64,000 nucleotides of DNA from Serratia liquefaciens ATCC 27592. Its GTDB lineage: Bacteria; Pseudomonadota; Gammaproteobacteria; Enterobacterales; Enterobacteriaceae. Under the pieces are notes generated by a model. That model was not told the DNA's origin. It searched no databases and was given only the letters and a program-made list of their open reading frames with translations. A program made the position numbers and the translations under genes. The stretch is taken from positions 2,418,001-2,482,000 of the forward strand of contig NC_021741.1 of assembly GCF_000422085.1 (NCBI RefSeq), in the 5' to 3' direction. This document shows, piece after piece, positions 35,770 to 44,651 of this stretch (positions within the stretch are counted from its first letter, which is position 1; every line of letters starts with the position of its first letter).

Positions 35770-37695
35770 ATGGCCCTATTAAAAGATAAAATTCGCGACC
35801 ATTCCGCCGAAGAAATGTTGTTTATACGCCGCGCCGGCGTGGCAATGGTGTTGGTTGTCGCCTGTTTTGGCGTGTTGATCCTCAACCTGTACCGCCTGCA
35901 GGTAAAACAGCATGCGTTCTACCAGACGCGATCCAATCAAAACGACATCAAGATGGTGCCGATTGCCCCCAGTCGCGGGCTGATTTTCGACCGCAACGGC
36001 ATTGCGCTGGTGCGTAACATTACGCTGTATCAGATCCAGATTATCCCCAGCAAAATCGACAATATGACTGCGCTGCTGCAGGCGCTGACGCCGATTGTCG
36101 ATCTGACCCCCGAAGACATCGCCGCTTTTCGCGATGACATGCACCACAATGGCCGCTACAAGCCGGTTACCTTGAAAAGCGGGCTGACGGAAACCGAGGT
36201 GGCGCGCTTCGCGGTCAATCAATACCGTTTTGACGGGGTGACGATTGACACCTATCAGCAGCGGGAATATCCCTACGGTGCCGAACTGGCCCACGTGGTG
36301 GGTTACGTGTCTAAAATCAACGATGGCGATTTGAAGCGGCTGGACAAGGCGGGCCTCAGCGAGAACTATGCCGCCGACCACAATATCGGCAAGCAGGGCA
36401 TCGAGGCTTATTATGAGTCAGAGTTGCATGGCACCACCGGTTATCAGGAAGTCGAAGTGGATAACCACGGTCGCGTGATACGCCTGCTGAAAGAACAACC
36501 GCCACAGGCGGGCAAAAACATTTACCTGACGCTCGATCTGCCGCTGCAGCAATATATCGAATCGGTGCTTAAAGGGCAGCGGGCAGCAGTGGTGGTGGAA
36601 GACCCGCGCGACGGTGGCATTTTGGCCATGGTCTCCAGCCCCAGTTACGATCCCAACCCTTTTGTGAAGGGCATCAGCTATCCCGCGTATAAAGCTCTGC
36701 TGAGCAACCCCGATCTGCCGCTGATTAACCGCGTCACGCAAGGGCTTTACCCACCGGCATCCACGGTGAAGCCTTACATGGCCACTTCCGCGCTGTTTGC
36801 TGGAGTGATCACCCCCAACACCACCTTCTTTGGCGCTCCGACCTGGACCTTACCGGGTACCCAGCGCCGTTATCGTGACTGGCTTAAAACCGGGCATGGC
36901 ATGCTGAACGTGACCAAGGCGATAGAGGAGTCCGCCGATACCTTCTTTTATCAGGTGGCGTTTGAAATGGGCATTGACCGTATTCACAGCTGGCTAAGCC
37001 AGTTTGGTTACGGTCAGGCGACCGGGATTGACCTTAACGAAGAGTATCGCGGCGTGCTGCCAAGCCGCGAATGGAAACAGCGGGTGCATAAAAAAGCCTG
37101 GTATCAGGGGGACACCATCTCGGTAGGCATCGGCCAAGGATATTGGGTGGCTACGCCGATCCAGATGGTGAAGGCGTTAACGACGCTGATCAACAACGGC
37201 AAGGTGAAAACGCCCCATTTGTTGTACTCCATGCGGCAGGGCAACCTGGTGAGCCGCTACCAGCCACCGGTAGAGAGTGCACAGATTGGTGATGCCAAAT
37301 CGCCGTACTGGGGCATCGTTCGCAATGGCATGTACGGCATGGCCAATCTGCCAAACGGCACCGGTTATAAGCTGTTCCATACTGCGCCGTATCAGATTGC
37401 CGCCAAGTCCGGGACTTCACAGGTGTTTGGTCTGAAAGAGAATCAGACTTATAACGCCAAAATGATCCCGGTACGGCTGCGCGACCATATTTTCTATACG
37501 TTGTTCGCGCCTTATAAAAATCCGCGGGTGGCGATGGCATTAATTCTGGAAAACGGCGGTGGTGACGGTGTGGTCGCGGGGCCGACGGCCCGGGCGATCC
37601 TCGACCATATTTTTGACCCGGCCAACGCCCCGCAGCCTGAGGTTAACCAGAAAGTTAAACCGGAGTTAAACGATAGCGCGGATGTGCAACAGTAA
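35770..37695 (+). CDS. Penicillin-binding protein 2 paralogue (transpeptidase)
   Basis: A 641-aa class B PBP close to E. coli PBP2/MrdA along its length: one N-terminal membrane helix (residues 21-42), MrdA-type dimerisation domain with NQNDIKMVPIAPSRGLIFDRNG, and a transpeptidase domain with S331-TVK334, S388-A-D390 and K546-SGT549. PBP2 crosslinks side-wall peptidoglycan during elongation with RodA. Here there is no rodA, rlpA or ybeB nearby; instead a second PBP, FtsI-like, follows. Salmonella carries comparable extra enzymes (PBP2SAL and PBP3SAL) used at acidic pH. This gene is therefore best read as an accessory PBP2. Confidence 0.92.
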   Translation: MALLKDKIRDHSAEEMLFIRRAGVAMVLVVACFGVLILNLYRLQVKQHAFYQTRSNQNDIKMVPIAPSRGLIFDRNGIALVRNITLYQIQIIPSKIDNMTALLQALTPIVDLTPEDIAAFRDDMHHNGRYKPVTLKSGLTETEVARFAVNQYRFDGVTIDTYQQREYPYGAELAHVVGYVSKINDGDLKRLDKAGLSENYAADHNIGKQGIEAYYESELHGTTGYQEVEVDNHGRVIRLLKEQPPQAGKNIYLTLDLPLQQYIESVLKGQRAAVVVEDPRDGGILAMVSSPSYDPNPFVKGISYPAYKALLSNPDLPLINRVTQGLYPPASTVKPYMATSALFAGVITPNTTFFGAPTWTLPGTQRRYRDWLKTGHGMLNVTKAIEESADTFFYQVAFEMGIDRIHSWLSQFGYGQATGIDLNEEYRGVLPSREWKQRVHKKAWYQGDTISVGIGQGYWVATPIQMVKALTTLINNGKVKTPHLLYSMRQGNLVSRYQPPVESAQIGDAKSPYWGIVRNGMYGMANLPNGTGYKLFHTAPYQIAAKSGTSQVFGLKENQTYNAKMIPVRLRDHIFYTLFAPYKNPRVAMALILENGGGDGVVAGPTARAILDHIFDPANAPQPEVNQKVKPELNDSADVQQ

Positions 37696-37797
37696 ACGCG
37701 TTTGTTTTTACTTTCTTACAAACTGCAATCTTCTAACTATTTCTGTCAGGGTAGACTGAAATAATCACATAACTTTAATAAAAACGCAGGGTTAACA

Positions 37798-39516
37798 GTG
37801 GCGCCATTAACAAAAAAAAGCGGTAAAAATTATTCGACCCTTCGCTTTGGTTGGATTTGCGGCGGGATCCTGGTTTGCTTTTTCCTGCTGGCCTTTCGGG
37901 TCGGCTATTTGCAGTTGCTGGAGCATCAGCAGTTGGCGGATCAGGCCGATCAGCGTTCGATTCGCACCCAGGTGCTGCCCACCAACCGGGGGATGATCAC
38001 CGACCGTAACGGCGAGGCCTTGGCCGTCAGCGTGTCATCGAAAGATATTGTGTTGGATCCCAAGCATATTCTCGACACCCATACCGATATCGGCAATGAA
38101 CGCTGGCAGAGCCTGGCCAACGTGCTGAAAATGCCGCTACCCGAGGTGCAAAGGCTGATCCAGGCTAATGCCCACAAGCGTTTTGTCTATCTGGCGCGCA
38201 AAGTCGAAGATGATAATGCCGATTACATCAGCAAGCTGCGTTTAACCGGCGTCAGTACCCTGCAGGACTTCAGCCGTTTCTACCCGATGAGCCAGGATGC
38301 CGCCGGGCTGATCGGCATTGTCGGGCAGGACAATCAGGGTCTTGAAGGTATCGAGCTGGGCTTTAACCACCTGCTGCAAGGCAAGAACGGCCTGCGGGTT
38401 TACCAGAAGGACGGCAGCGGGGCGGTGATTGGCGTGATCAAGAACGTCGATCCTGTGCCGCCGCCGAATGTCACGCTGAGTATTGATAAATTCATCCAGT
38501 ACGTGCTGTACGCGCAAATTCGCGACGGCGTGGTGGCAAACCAGGCCGATTCCGGCTGTGCGGTGCTGGTAAAAGTGAATACCGGTGAAGTGCTGGGGAT
38601 GGCCAGCTACCCGTCATTCAACCCGAACAACTACGCCAATACCCCGGCCAAAGATATCCGCAACGTGTGCAGCAGCGACAGTTTCGAACCGGGTTCTACC
38701 GTGAAGCCGGTGGTGGTGATGGTCGGGCTGGAACACCGGTTGATTAAACCGGATACCGTACTGGACACCACGCCTTACCGGGTCAATGGTCATTTGATCA
38801 AGGACGTAGGCCACTGGTCGAAATTGACCATTACCGGCGTGCTGCAAAAATCCAGCGACATCGCAGTTTCACATATTGCGCTGGCGCTGCCCGCTACCGT
38901 ACTGCCTGCGGTTTACAAGAGCTTTGGCTTGGGTAGACCGACCGACCTGGGCATCGGCAACGAAAGCAGCGGTTATTTGCCGCAGCACCGCGAACGCTGG
39001 GCTGATATCGAACGCGCAACCTTCTCGTTTGGTTATGGTTTGCGTGTGACCCCGTTACAGATGGCGCGTGAATACGCGGCTATCGGTTCCTATGGCGTTT
39101 ATCGGCCATTGTCGATCACCCGAGTGACGCCACCGGTGATGGGGCAGCGCATTCTGCCAGAAGATACGGTAAAAACCGTGGTGCATATGATGGAAAGCGA
39201 TGCCTTACCGGGGGGCAGCGGGGTCAGCGCTGCGGTACCGGGTTACCGTTTGGCGATTAAAACCGGTACCGCAGAGAAAATGGGCACCAACGGCAAATAC
39301 GACGGCGGTTACATTAACTACACCGCCGGCGTGGCGCCGGCCAGCGATCCGCAGGTGGCGCTGGTGGTGATGGTCAACAACCCGAAAGCAGGCAAGCACT
39401 TCGGTGGTTCGGTGGCTGGCCCGGTGTTCGGCAAGATCATGGCGCAGGTATTGGAACATATGAATATCTTGCCTGATGCCCAGCCGTTGAACGTCGTTTC
39501 GCAGGTTAAAGGCTAA
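37798..39516 (+). CDS. Penicillin-binding protein 3 (FtsI) paralogue
   Basis: A 572-aa class B PBP matching E. coli FtsI: one membrane helix (residues 17-38), RGMITDRNGEALAVSV, and transpeptidase motifs S300-TVK303, S352-S-D354 and K488-TGT491. In E. coli FtsI the second motif is SSN; here it is SSD. GTG start at 37798 with AGGG upstream. No mraZ-ftsL-murE division cluster surrounds it, so it is a second FtsI, 102 bp after a second PBP2. By analogy with Salmonella PBP3SAL it may work under a special condition such as low pH. A strong hairpin follows. Confidence 0.92.
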   Translation: MAPLTKKSGKNYSTLRFGWICGGILVCFFLLAFRVGYLQLLEHQQLADQADQRSIRTQVLPTNRGMITDRNGEALAVSVSSKDIVLDPKHILDTHTDIGNERWQSLANVLKMPLPEVQRLIQANAHKRFVYLARKVEDDNADYISKLRLTGVSTLQDFSRFYPMSQDAAGLIGIVGQDNQGLEGIELGFNHLLQGKNGLRVYQKDGSGAVIGVIKNVDPVPPPNVTLSIDKFIQYVLYAQIRDGVVANQADSGCAVLVKVNTGEVLGMASYPSFNPNNYANTPAKDIRNVCSSDSFEPGSTVKPVVVMVGLEHRLIKPDTVLDTTPYRVNGHLIKDVGHWSKLTITGVLQKSSDIAVSHIALALPATVLPAVYKSFGLGRPTDLGIGNESSGYLPQHRERWADIERATFSFGYGLRVTPLQMAREYAAIGSYGVYRPLSITRVTPPVMGQRILPEDTVKTVVHMMESDALPGGSGVSAAVPGYRLAIKTGTAEKMGTNGKYDGGYINYTAGVAPASDPQVALVVMVNNPKAGKHFGGSVAGPVFGKIMAQVLEHMNILPDAQPLNVVSQVKG

Positions 39517-39522
39517 CCTGAT

Positions 39523-39546
39523 GTTCCCCCTCTGCGGAGGGGGAAC
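39523..39546 (+). terminator. Terminator of the PBP2/PBP3 paralogue unit
   Basis: Ten-base-pair perfect stem GTTCCCCCTC/GAGGGGGAAC with a TGCG loop, 6 bp after the stop; a TTTTT lies several bases downstream. Confidence 0.65.
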
Positions 39547-39758
39547 CAGTCACTTTTTCAACGTCGCAAGGTGGGTCTGTACCCATTCGACATCACGAGT
39601 GAAGTTAAGATAAATCTGGCGGTTTTATTAAAAAGGGGAATATTTTTTAAGCGTCGATACTTTGTCTGGGCGGGAATATTTATAGATAAGACAATCTGAT
39701 TAATTCGATAAAATAAAAAGAATCTGACGCACCAATGCGTGGCGAATAAAATAAATTC

Positions 39759-39791
39759 GGCCGGGTATTTTCAATTGAAAACAACCCGGCC
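39759..39791 (-). terminator. Terminator of osmB
   Basis: Stem GGCCGGGT/ACCCGGCC eight bases past the osmB stop with further inner pairing at TTTTCAATTGAAAA; the minus strand continues into an AT-rich tract. Confidence 0.65.
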
Positions 39792-39799
39792 TAAAAATA

Positions 39800-40012
39800 T
39801 TAACGGCTGGTTTGGTGGCCGATGATACCGCCCAGCGCTGCGCCACCCAAGGTACCCAGCGTACTGCCGTCGGTCAATACTGCGCCACCCAGCGCGCCAA
39901 CGCCGGCACCGATAGCGGTGTTGCGATCGCGGTGAGACATATTCCCACATGCGGTGACAGAAAGTGTTGCCATGATGATAACCATCACGCCTGCGGCACG
40001 TTTAAGGTTCAT
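39800..40012 (-). CDS. osmB: Osmotically inducible lipoprotein OsmB
   Basis: A 70-aa lipoprotein. The signal ends in a lipobox (LSVTAC, Cys22). The mature part HRDRNTAIGAGVGALGGAVLTDGS then GTLGGAALGGIIGHQ is a glycine-zipper and nearly identical in pattern to E. coli OsmB. In E. coli it is induced by osmotic and envelope stress through RpoS and Rcs. The downstream inverted repeat is its terminator. Confidence 0.94.
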   Translation of the reverse strand: MNLKRAAGVMVIIMATLSVTACGNMSHRDRNTAIGAGVGALGGAVLTDGSTLGTLGGAALGGIIGHQTSR

Positions 40013-40514
40013 AAGAGTTTCCTGATAAATTGCCTAATTAACAGACAAAGAAAGCACTGATTAATCGGCCGGTAGAAGTTGAGATGAATGTATTCTGCCG
40101 AAAGAAAATAGAACAGGTAAATATTCTTAATTTTGTGCCATCGGATTTTATTTAATCGCCATTTTACTTTGGGGTGATGATTAAATCGCCAGCCTGTTAT
40201 CTCTTGGGGCAGGTTGGATAATCCTTAAAACGCGTTAAAAATCCTAAGGCCCAGGGTTATGGGCTATGACGCGTTCCGGCCTGCATTGGCGTACGGATAC
40301 CGCTGGGTGTTGGCGCCACTGCTTCTGGTGCGGGTTGTCCCTGACAGAGAGCATTTTTTTGCATTGCGGTAATGCAACTGTGTAAGTTACATTAGCGATA
40401 TTGAGTTGTGATCTGCATCACAGATTGAAATCAAGCAAAAATAACCTTAAGAAATTCCAGGGAAATTTTCCTTTCTGGGCAGGCTTTTTGCTGCTTAAAA
40501 ACCAGGAGACAACG
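40013..40514. other. 502-bp intergenic region
   Basis: Holds the osmB upstream region at its left and, at its right, a perfect CRP site and the leader of a 44-codon gene. No RNA gene could be recognised in the middle. Confidence 0.5.
40407..40422. promoter_or_regulatory. Perfect CRP site upstream of the 44-aa membrane protein
   Basis: TGTGATCTGCATCACA, both half-sites exact, 92 bp before the ATG at 40515. Its nearly identical twin lies at 35548. Confidence 0.8.
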
Positions 40515-40649
40515 ATGTTAGAAATACTAGAGAGTTTGGCCACCGTGGTGATCATGGTGCCGGTAATGATTGCCTTGTTGCTTGGCTCGATTTATGGCTT
40601 GGGTGAGCTGTTTAATCTGTTTTCTGCCGTGGGCGGGAAAAAGAGCTGA
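40515..40649 (+). CDS. Small membrane protein, unknown function (44 aa)
   Basis: Reads [20 protein letters not shown] at the start, with one membrane helix (about residues 8-30) and a GGKKS C-terminus. The ATG has AGGAGAC at 6 nt, a strong ribosome site. A CRP site upstream suggests glucose-repressed expression. It resembles no small protein I can name. The real length is 44 codons; a longer start would run into the leader. Confidence 0.72.
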   Translation: MLEILESLATVVIMVPVMIALLLGSIYGLGELFNLFSAVGGKKS

Positions 40650-40693
40650 CGCTGAAATAATGTTCGAGGGGCGCAATGCCCCCCGATGCAGGT

Positions 40694-41455
40694 TTAAAGT
40701 ACCGTTGCCAGGAAATCACGCGTTCTTTGATGTACCGGTTCATCCAGCACCTGTTTTGCCGTCCCCGTTTCTACCACTTTCCCTTGATCCATAAAGATGA
40801 TTTGGTCCGCCACTTCGCGGGCAAAACCGATCTCATGCGTCACCACCACCATAGTCATGCCAGAGTGCGCCAGGCCTTTCATCACCTGCAGCACTTCGCC
40901 AACCAATTCGGGATCGAGCGCAGAAGTGGGCTCATCGAACAGTAGTACCTCTGGCGTCATCGCCAGGGCGCGGGCGATCGCCACTCGCTGTTGCTGTCCA
41001 CCAGAAAGCTCGCGTGGCCAGGCGTGAATGCGATGTTCCAGCCCGACGCGGGCCAGCAGCGCTTTTGCCCGTTCCACCACCAGGCTTTTCTTTTCCTTTT
41101 TGACCAGCAGCGGGGCTTCAGTAACGTTCTCCAGCACTGTGCGGTGCGGGAATAAATTGAACTGTTGGAACACCATACCGATGCTTTTACGCTGTTCGGC
41201 CACTTCGCGTTCCTTCAGTTCATACAGCTGGTTGCCTTTTTGGCGGTACCCGATGAGTTGCTCGCCCACCCGAATGGTTCCGCCGTCGAGTTTTTCCAGG
41301 TGATTGATGCAGCGCAGCAAGGTCGACTTCCCCGAACCGGAAGGGCCGAGGATCACCGTTACCGAGCCTGCCGGGATCTGCAGGCTGATATTTTTCAACA
41401 CTTCGGTGCCGGAAAATGACTTGCGCACCTGGTTGATCTGAATGGCGGCGCTCAT
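40694..41455 (-). CDS. Polar amino acid ABC transporter ATPase (YxeO-like)
   Basis: A 253-aa PAAT-family ATPase with Walker [13 protein letters not shown]-loop [11 protein letters not shown], signature [15 protein letters not shown] and Walker [15 protein letters not shown]. It energises uptake of an amino-acid-like solute. The start overlaps the permease stop (ATGA). Last of five genes: MmgE/PrpD - monooxygenase - binding protein - permease - ATPase, the same set as B. subtilis yxeQ-K-M-N-O. Confidence 0.93.
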   Translation of the reverse strand: MSAAIQINQVRKSFSGTEVLKNISLQIPAGSVTVILGPSGSGKSTLLRCINHLEKLDGGTIRVGEQLIGYRQKGNQLYELKEREVAEQRKSIGMVFQQFNLFPHRTVLENVTEAPLLVKKEKKSLVVERAKALLARVGLEHRIHAWPRELSGGQQQRVAIARALAMTPEVLLFDEPTSALDPELVGEVLQVMKGLAHSGMTMVVVTHEIGFAREVADQIIFMDQGKVVETGTAKQVLDEPVHQRTRDFLATVL

Positions 41456-42369
41456 GATTGTGCCTCCTGTGACGGACTGGATGCGGCTTTGCGGGGACGG
41501 AACAGCCAGTTGCTGCGCACCGCCTGGCTACCTCGACCAAAATAGCGCTCAACATAGTACTGGCCGATCGACAAAATCGAGGTCATCACCAGATACCACA
41601 ACGTGGCAACCAACAGCAGCGGGATCACCTCATAGGTGCGCTGATAGATGATCTGCGCCGAATAGAGCACGTCCTGCAGGGCAATCACCGACACCACCGC
41701 AGTGGTTTTAAGCTGCCCGATCACCTCATTGCCGGCAGGGGGCAAAATGGTGCGCATGGCCTGCGGTAAAACTACGCGCCACAGGATTTGTCCACGGCGA
41801 TACCCCAAGGCCTTGGCGGCTTCCAGCTGGCCACTGCCGACGCTTTGGATACCGGCGCGTACAATCTCCGCCGCATAAGCCGACTGATGCATCACCAGGG
41901 CGATCACCGCCGCGCTGAAGGTACTGATGATGGTGTTGGTCGGAGCGCTGGCCACTTCACCCAGGAAGGGGATCCACAGACTGATGCGCGGGTAGAGTGC
42001 GGCGATGTTGTACCACAGGAAAAGCTGCACCAGCATCGGCACCGCGCGGAAGAACCAGGTATAAAACCAGCTCACCGCCACCAGCACCGGGTTGGCCGAC
42101 AGACGCATCAACGCCAGCAGCACGCCCCCGGCGAAGCCGAAGATCACAGAAATCACGGTGAGCTTCAGCGTCATGATCACGCCATTGATAATCGACGCTT
42201 CGGTAAAGTTTTCCGCCACCACCGCCCATTCGAAGCGCGGGTTATGCAGCATCGAATTGGCGATAATGCCGACGATCAGCAGCACCAACAGGGCGCTGAA
42301 CCAGCGCCCATAATGCCGATGACCGACGATGCGCAGTTCGGCATCACCGGTCGCTTGTGGCCCATTCAT
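41452..42369 (-). CDS. Polar amino acid ABC transporter permease (YxeN-like)
   Basis: A 305-aa permease of the His/Glu/Gln/Arg type with membrane helices and the EAA-loop [23 protein letters not shown]. The N-terminal ~45 residues are an extension before the first helix and the C-terminus has an extra basic tail (residues 285-305). Overlaps both neighbours by 4 bp. Confidence 0.93.
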   Translation of the reverse strand: MNGPQATGDAELRIVGHRHYGRWFSALLVLLIVGIIANSMLHNPRFEWAVVAENFTEASIINGVIMTLKLTVISVIFGFAGGVLLALMRLSANPVLVAVSWFYTWFFRAVPMLVQLFLWYNIAALYPRISLWIPFLGEVASAPTNTIISTFSAAVIALVMHQSAYAAEIVRAGIQSVGSGQLEAAKALGYRRGQILWRVVLPQAMRTILPPAGNEVIGQLKTTAVVSVIALQDVLYSAQIIYQRTYEVIPLLLVATLWYLVMTSILSIGQYYVERYFGRGSQAVRSNWLFRPRKAASSPSQEAQS

Positions 42370-43280
42370 TTTGCAATCTCTTCATTGATGCCGGCGGTTT
42401 TCACCGCACCGAAGCCGATATCCCAACCGTCGAGGATTTTCTGGTAGCTGCCGTCGGCAATCAGCGAGTTAAGCGCCGCCTGCACCGGTTTCACCAGGTC
42501 GGAACCTTTCGGCAAGGCGATGGCGACCGTGGTGCCTTCAATGTTGATGTCGCCTGCCAGCGCCAGCGGTTTAACATGGGTAGCCTGATAACGCAGGCCT
42601 TCATACGGACCAAAGAACATCGGCACGCGTCCGCTGATTACGGCCTGAACACCGGCTGGACGATCGGGGAAAATCGGAATGGTGATCGCCGGTTTTCCGC
42701 CGCTGACGCAGCTGTCGCTGGCCTGCTGCAAGCGGGTAATTTGTGAAGTGCCGGCCCCGGCGCCGACGGTTTGTCCACAAAGCTGCGCCAGCTCGGTGTA
42801 AGGGCCGAGGGCGGCATCTTTACGGGCGATCAGCGCCAGCTTGGACGCGTTGTAATAGCCGACAAAATCGACCTGTTGGAAGCGCTTCTTGTTTGCGTCG
42901 ATATTGGCCAGGGCAACGTCATAACGGCCGGATTTAAGGCCGGGGATGATATTGTCGAAGCCGCCGGTATCCTTCCAGTGGATTGCCACGCCGAGGCGAT
43001 CGGCGATGGCGCTCATCACGTCGATTTCACGCCCGGCCAGCGTTTTGTTGTCCGCTTCATAGAAGGTGGTCGGGGGCGTATTGGGATTGGTGCCCGCCAC
43101 GATGTAACCGGCTTTTTTTATTGCTTCCGGCAGGCTGTCGTGCAGTGCGGGATCGGCGTTGGCTTTTACCGCGGCGCGGAAGGGCACATCGCCTTCAGCG
43201 GCATAACCGACGGCCAGCGGAGCCAAGGTAGCGCCAGCCAGCAGCAGGGAGAGTACGGTGCGTTTGAGGTTGGTTTTCAT
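42366..43280 (-). CDS. Amino-acid-type ABC transporter binding protein (YxeM-like)
   Basis: A 304-aa SBP_bac_3 protein with a signal peptide (ending GYAAEG). It has the PAAT core: GTNPNTPPTTFYEADNKTLAGREIDVMSAIADRLG (read as the TPPTTF and GREID motifs) and GRYDVALANID. The second cysteine pair (QLCGQT, SCVSGG) could form a disulfide. ATG 43280 is preferred over 43283 for spacing to GGGG. Substrate not fixed by the sequence; operon context suggests a modified cysteine. Confidence 0.9.
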   Translation of the reverse strand: MKTNLKRTVLSLLLAGATLAPLAVGYAAEGDVPFRAAVKANADPALHDSLPEAIKKAGYIVAGTNPNTPPTTFYEADNKTLAGREIDVMSAIADRLGVAIHWKDTGGFDNIIPGLKSGRYDVALANIDANKKRFQQVDFVGYYNASKLALIARKDAALGPYTELAQLCGQTVGAGAGTSQITRLQQASDSCVSGGKPAITIPIFPDRPAGVQAVISGRVPMFFGPYEGLRYQATHVKPLALAGDINIEGTTVAIALPKGSDLVKPVQAALNSLIADGSYQKILDGWDIGFGAVKTAGINEEIAK

Positions 43281-43296
43281 CATGTTCCCCTGCGAA

Positions 43297-44634
43297 TTAA
43301 GCCGATTTTACGTTAGCGAAGTTGATTGCCGGTTGCGGCAGGCCCAGGTTTTCACGCAGGGTTGAATACTGATATTCCTCGCGGAACAGGCCGCGACGGC
43401 GTAGCTCCGGGATCACCAGTTCGACGAACAGTTCCAACTGATTCGGCAATACCGCAGGCATGATGTTAAAGCCATCGGCACCTTGCTGTTCCAGCCACTG
43501 CTGGAAGTCATCGGCGATCTCTTCGGCGGTTCCCACCACCACGCGATGCCCGCGCGAACCGGCAGCAACCGCCGCCAGTTCACGCAGCGTCAGGTTTTCG
43601 CGTGCCGCCAGATCGGTCAGCAGCTTCACCCGGCTTTGGCCGCCTTCGGTCGCGCCGACGTCCGGTACCGGGCCATCGAGCGGGAAGCCGCTAAGATCGA
43701 AGCCGAAGCGGGCGGAAAGCTGTTCGATGCCGTTATCGATATCCACCAGTTGATTGAGCTGATACCAGGTTTCCTGCGCCTCGGCTTTGGTGCGGCCCAC
43801 GATCGGCATCACGCCCGGCAGGATCAGCAGGTGATCCGGGTTGCGGCCGGCATCGGCGACAAATTTCTTCTGGCTGCGATAGAAGGCCTGGCCTTCCTCC
43901 AGCGTGGCGGCGGCGGTAAACACCACCTCGGCGGTTTCTGCGGCCAGCTGTTGTCCGGCCGGCGAAGAACCGGCTTCGATGATCACCGGGCGCCCCTGTG
44001 GCGAACGGGCAATGTTCAGCGGGCCTTGCACCGAGAAGTGCTTGCCTTGGTGGTTGGCCGCGTGGATTTTCTCGTCAATGGCATACACGCCACTTTGCTT
44101 GTCACGTACGATAGCCCCTTCCTCCCAGCCGTCCCACAGCTTGTAGCTGGCTTCGAGAAACTCTCGTGCCACTTCATAACGCTCGGCGTGCGAAGGCAGA
44201 TCGTCACGGCTGAAGTTACGTGCCGCATCACTGGAGAATGACGTCACCACGTTCCAGGCGGCGCGGCCGTGGCTGATGTGATCGATAGAGGCCATGGCGC
44301 GCGCCAGGTGGAAAGGCTGGTCGAAGGTGGTGGAGGCGGTGGCCGCCAGGCCGATGTGTCGAGTTCTGACCGCCAGTGCCGCCAGCAGCGTCAGCGGCTC
44401 CAGGCGGGACAGGGTGGAAGGCAGACGGTGCACGCTGGTCGCCAGCGCATCGCCGACGAAGAACATATCAAAGGTGCCTTCTTCGGCCTTTTGGGCGATC
44501 CAGGTGAACCAGTCAATGTCCGTAGGCGAGCCGCTGGCCCCTTCGGCACGCCAGCCGCCGACGTGATGGCCCAGAGCCTGAACAAACAGGCCGAGACGTA
44601 ATTGACGCGATGGTGTTGAAGGTGAAGTACTCAT
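43297..44634 (-). CDS. FMN-dependent monooxygenase, NtaA/SnaA/YxeK-type LLM family
   Basis: A 445-aa bacterial-luciferase-like oxygenase of the NtaA/SnaA/DszA/SoxA group: N-terminal RLGLFVQALGHHVGGWR, then FFVGDALAT, RHIGLAATASTTFDQPFHLAR, GRAAWNVVTSF and later EAGSSPAGQQLAAETAEVVFTAA. These need reduced FMN from a separate reductase, absent here. Members cleave C-S or C-N bonds. In the yxe operon of B. subtilis the homologue oxidises an N-acetylated S-(2-succino)cysteine. Start 44634 has AGGA at 6 nt. Confidence 0.92.
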   Translation of the reverse strand: MSTSPSTPSRQLRLGLFVQALGHHVGGWRAEGASGSPTDIDWFTWIAQKAEEGTFDMFFVGDALATSVHRLPSTLSRLEPLTLLAALAVRTRHIGLAATASTTFDQPFHLARAMASIDHISHGRAAWNVVTSFSSDAARNFSRDDLPSHAERYEVAREFLEASYKLWDGWEEGAIVRDKQSGVYAIDEKIHAANHQGKHFSVQGPLNIARSPQGRPVIIEAGSSPAGQQLAAETAEVVFTAAATLEEGQAFYRSQKKFVADAGRNPDHLLILPGVMPIVGRTKAEAQETWYQLNQLVDIDNGIEQLSARFGFDLSGFPLDGPVPDVGATEGGQSRVKLLTDLAARENLTLRELAAVAAGSRGHRVVVGTAEEIADDFQQWLEQQGADGFNIMPAVLPNQLELFVELVIPELRRRGLFREEYQYSTLRENLGLPQPAINFANVKSA

Positions 44635-44651
44635 AATTATTCCTATATTTA

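Noticed and set aside
43483..44241. Long plus-strand open frame inside the monooxygenase gene
   Set aside because: It is an antisense shadow of the real LLM gene; no homology pattern and no ribosome site.
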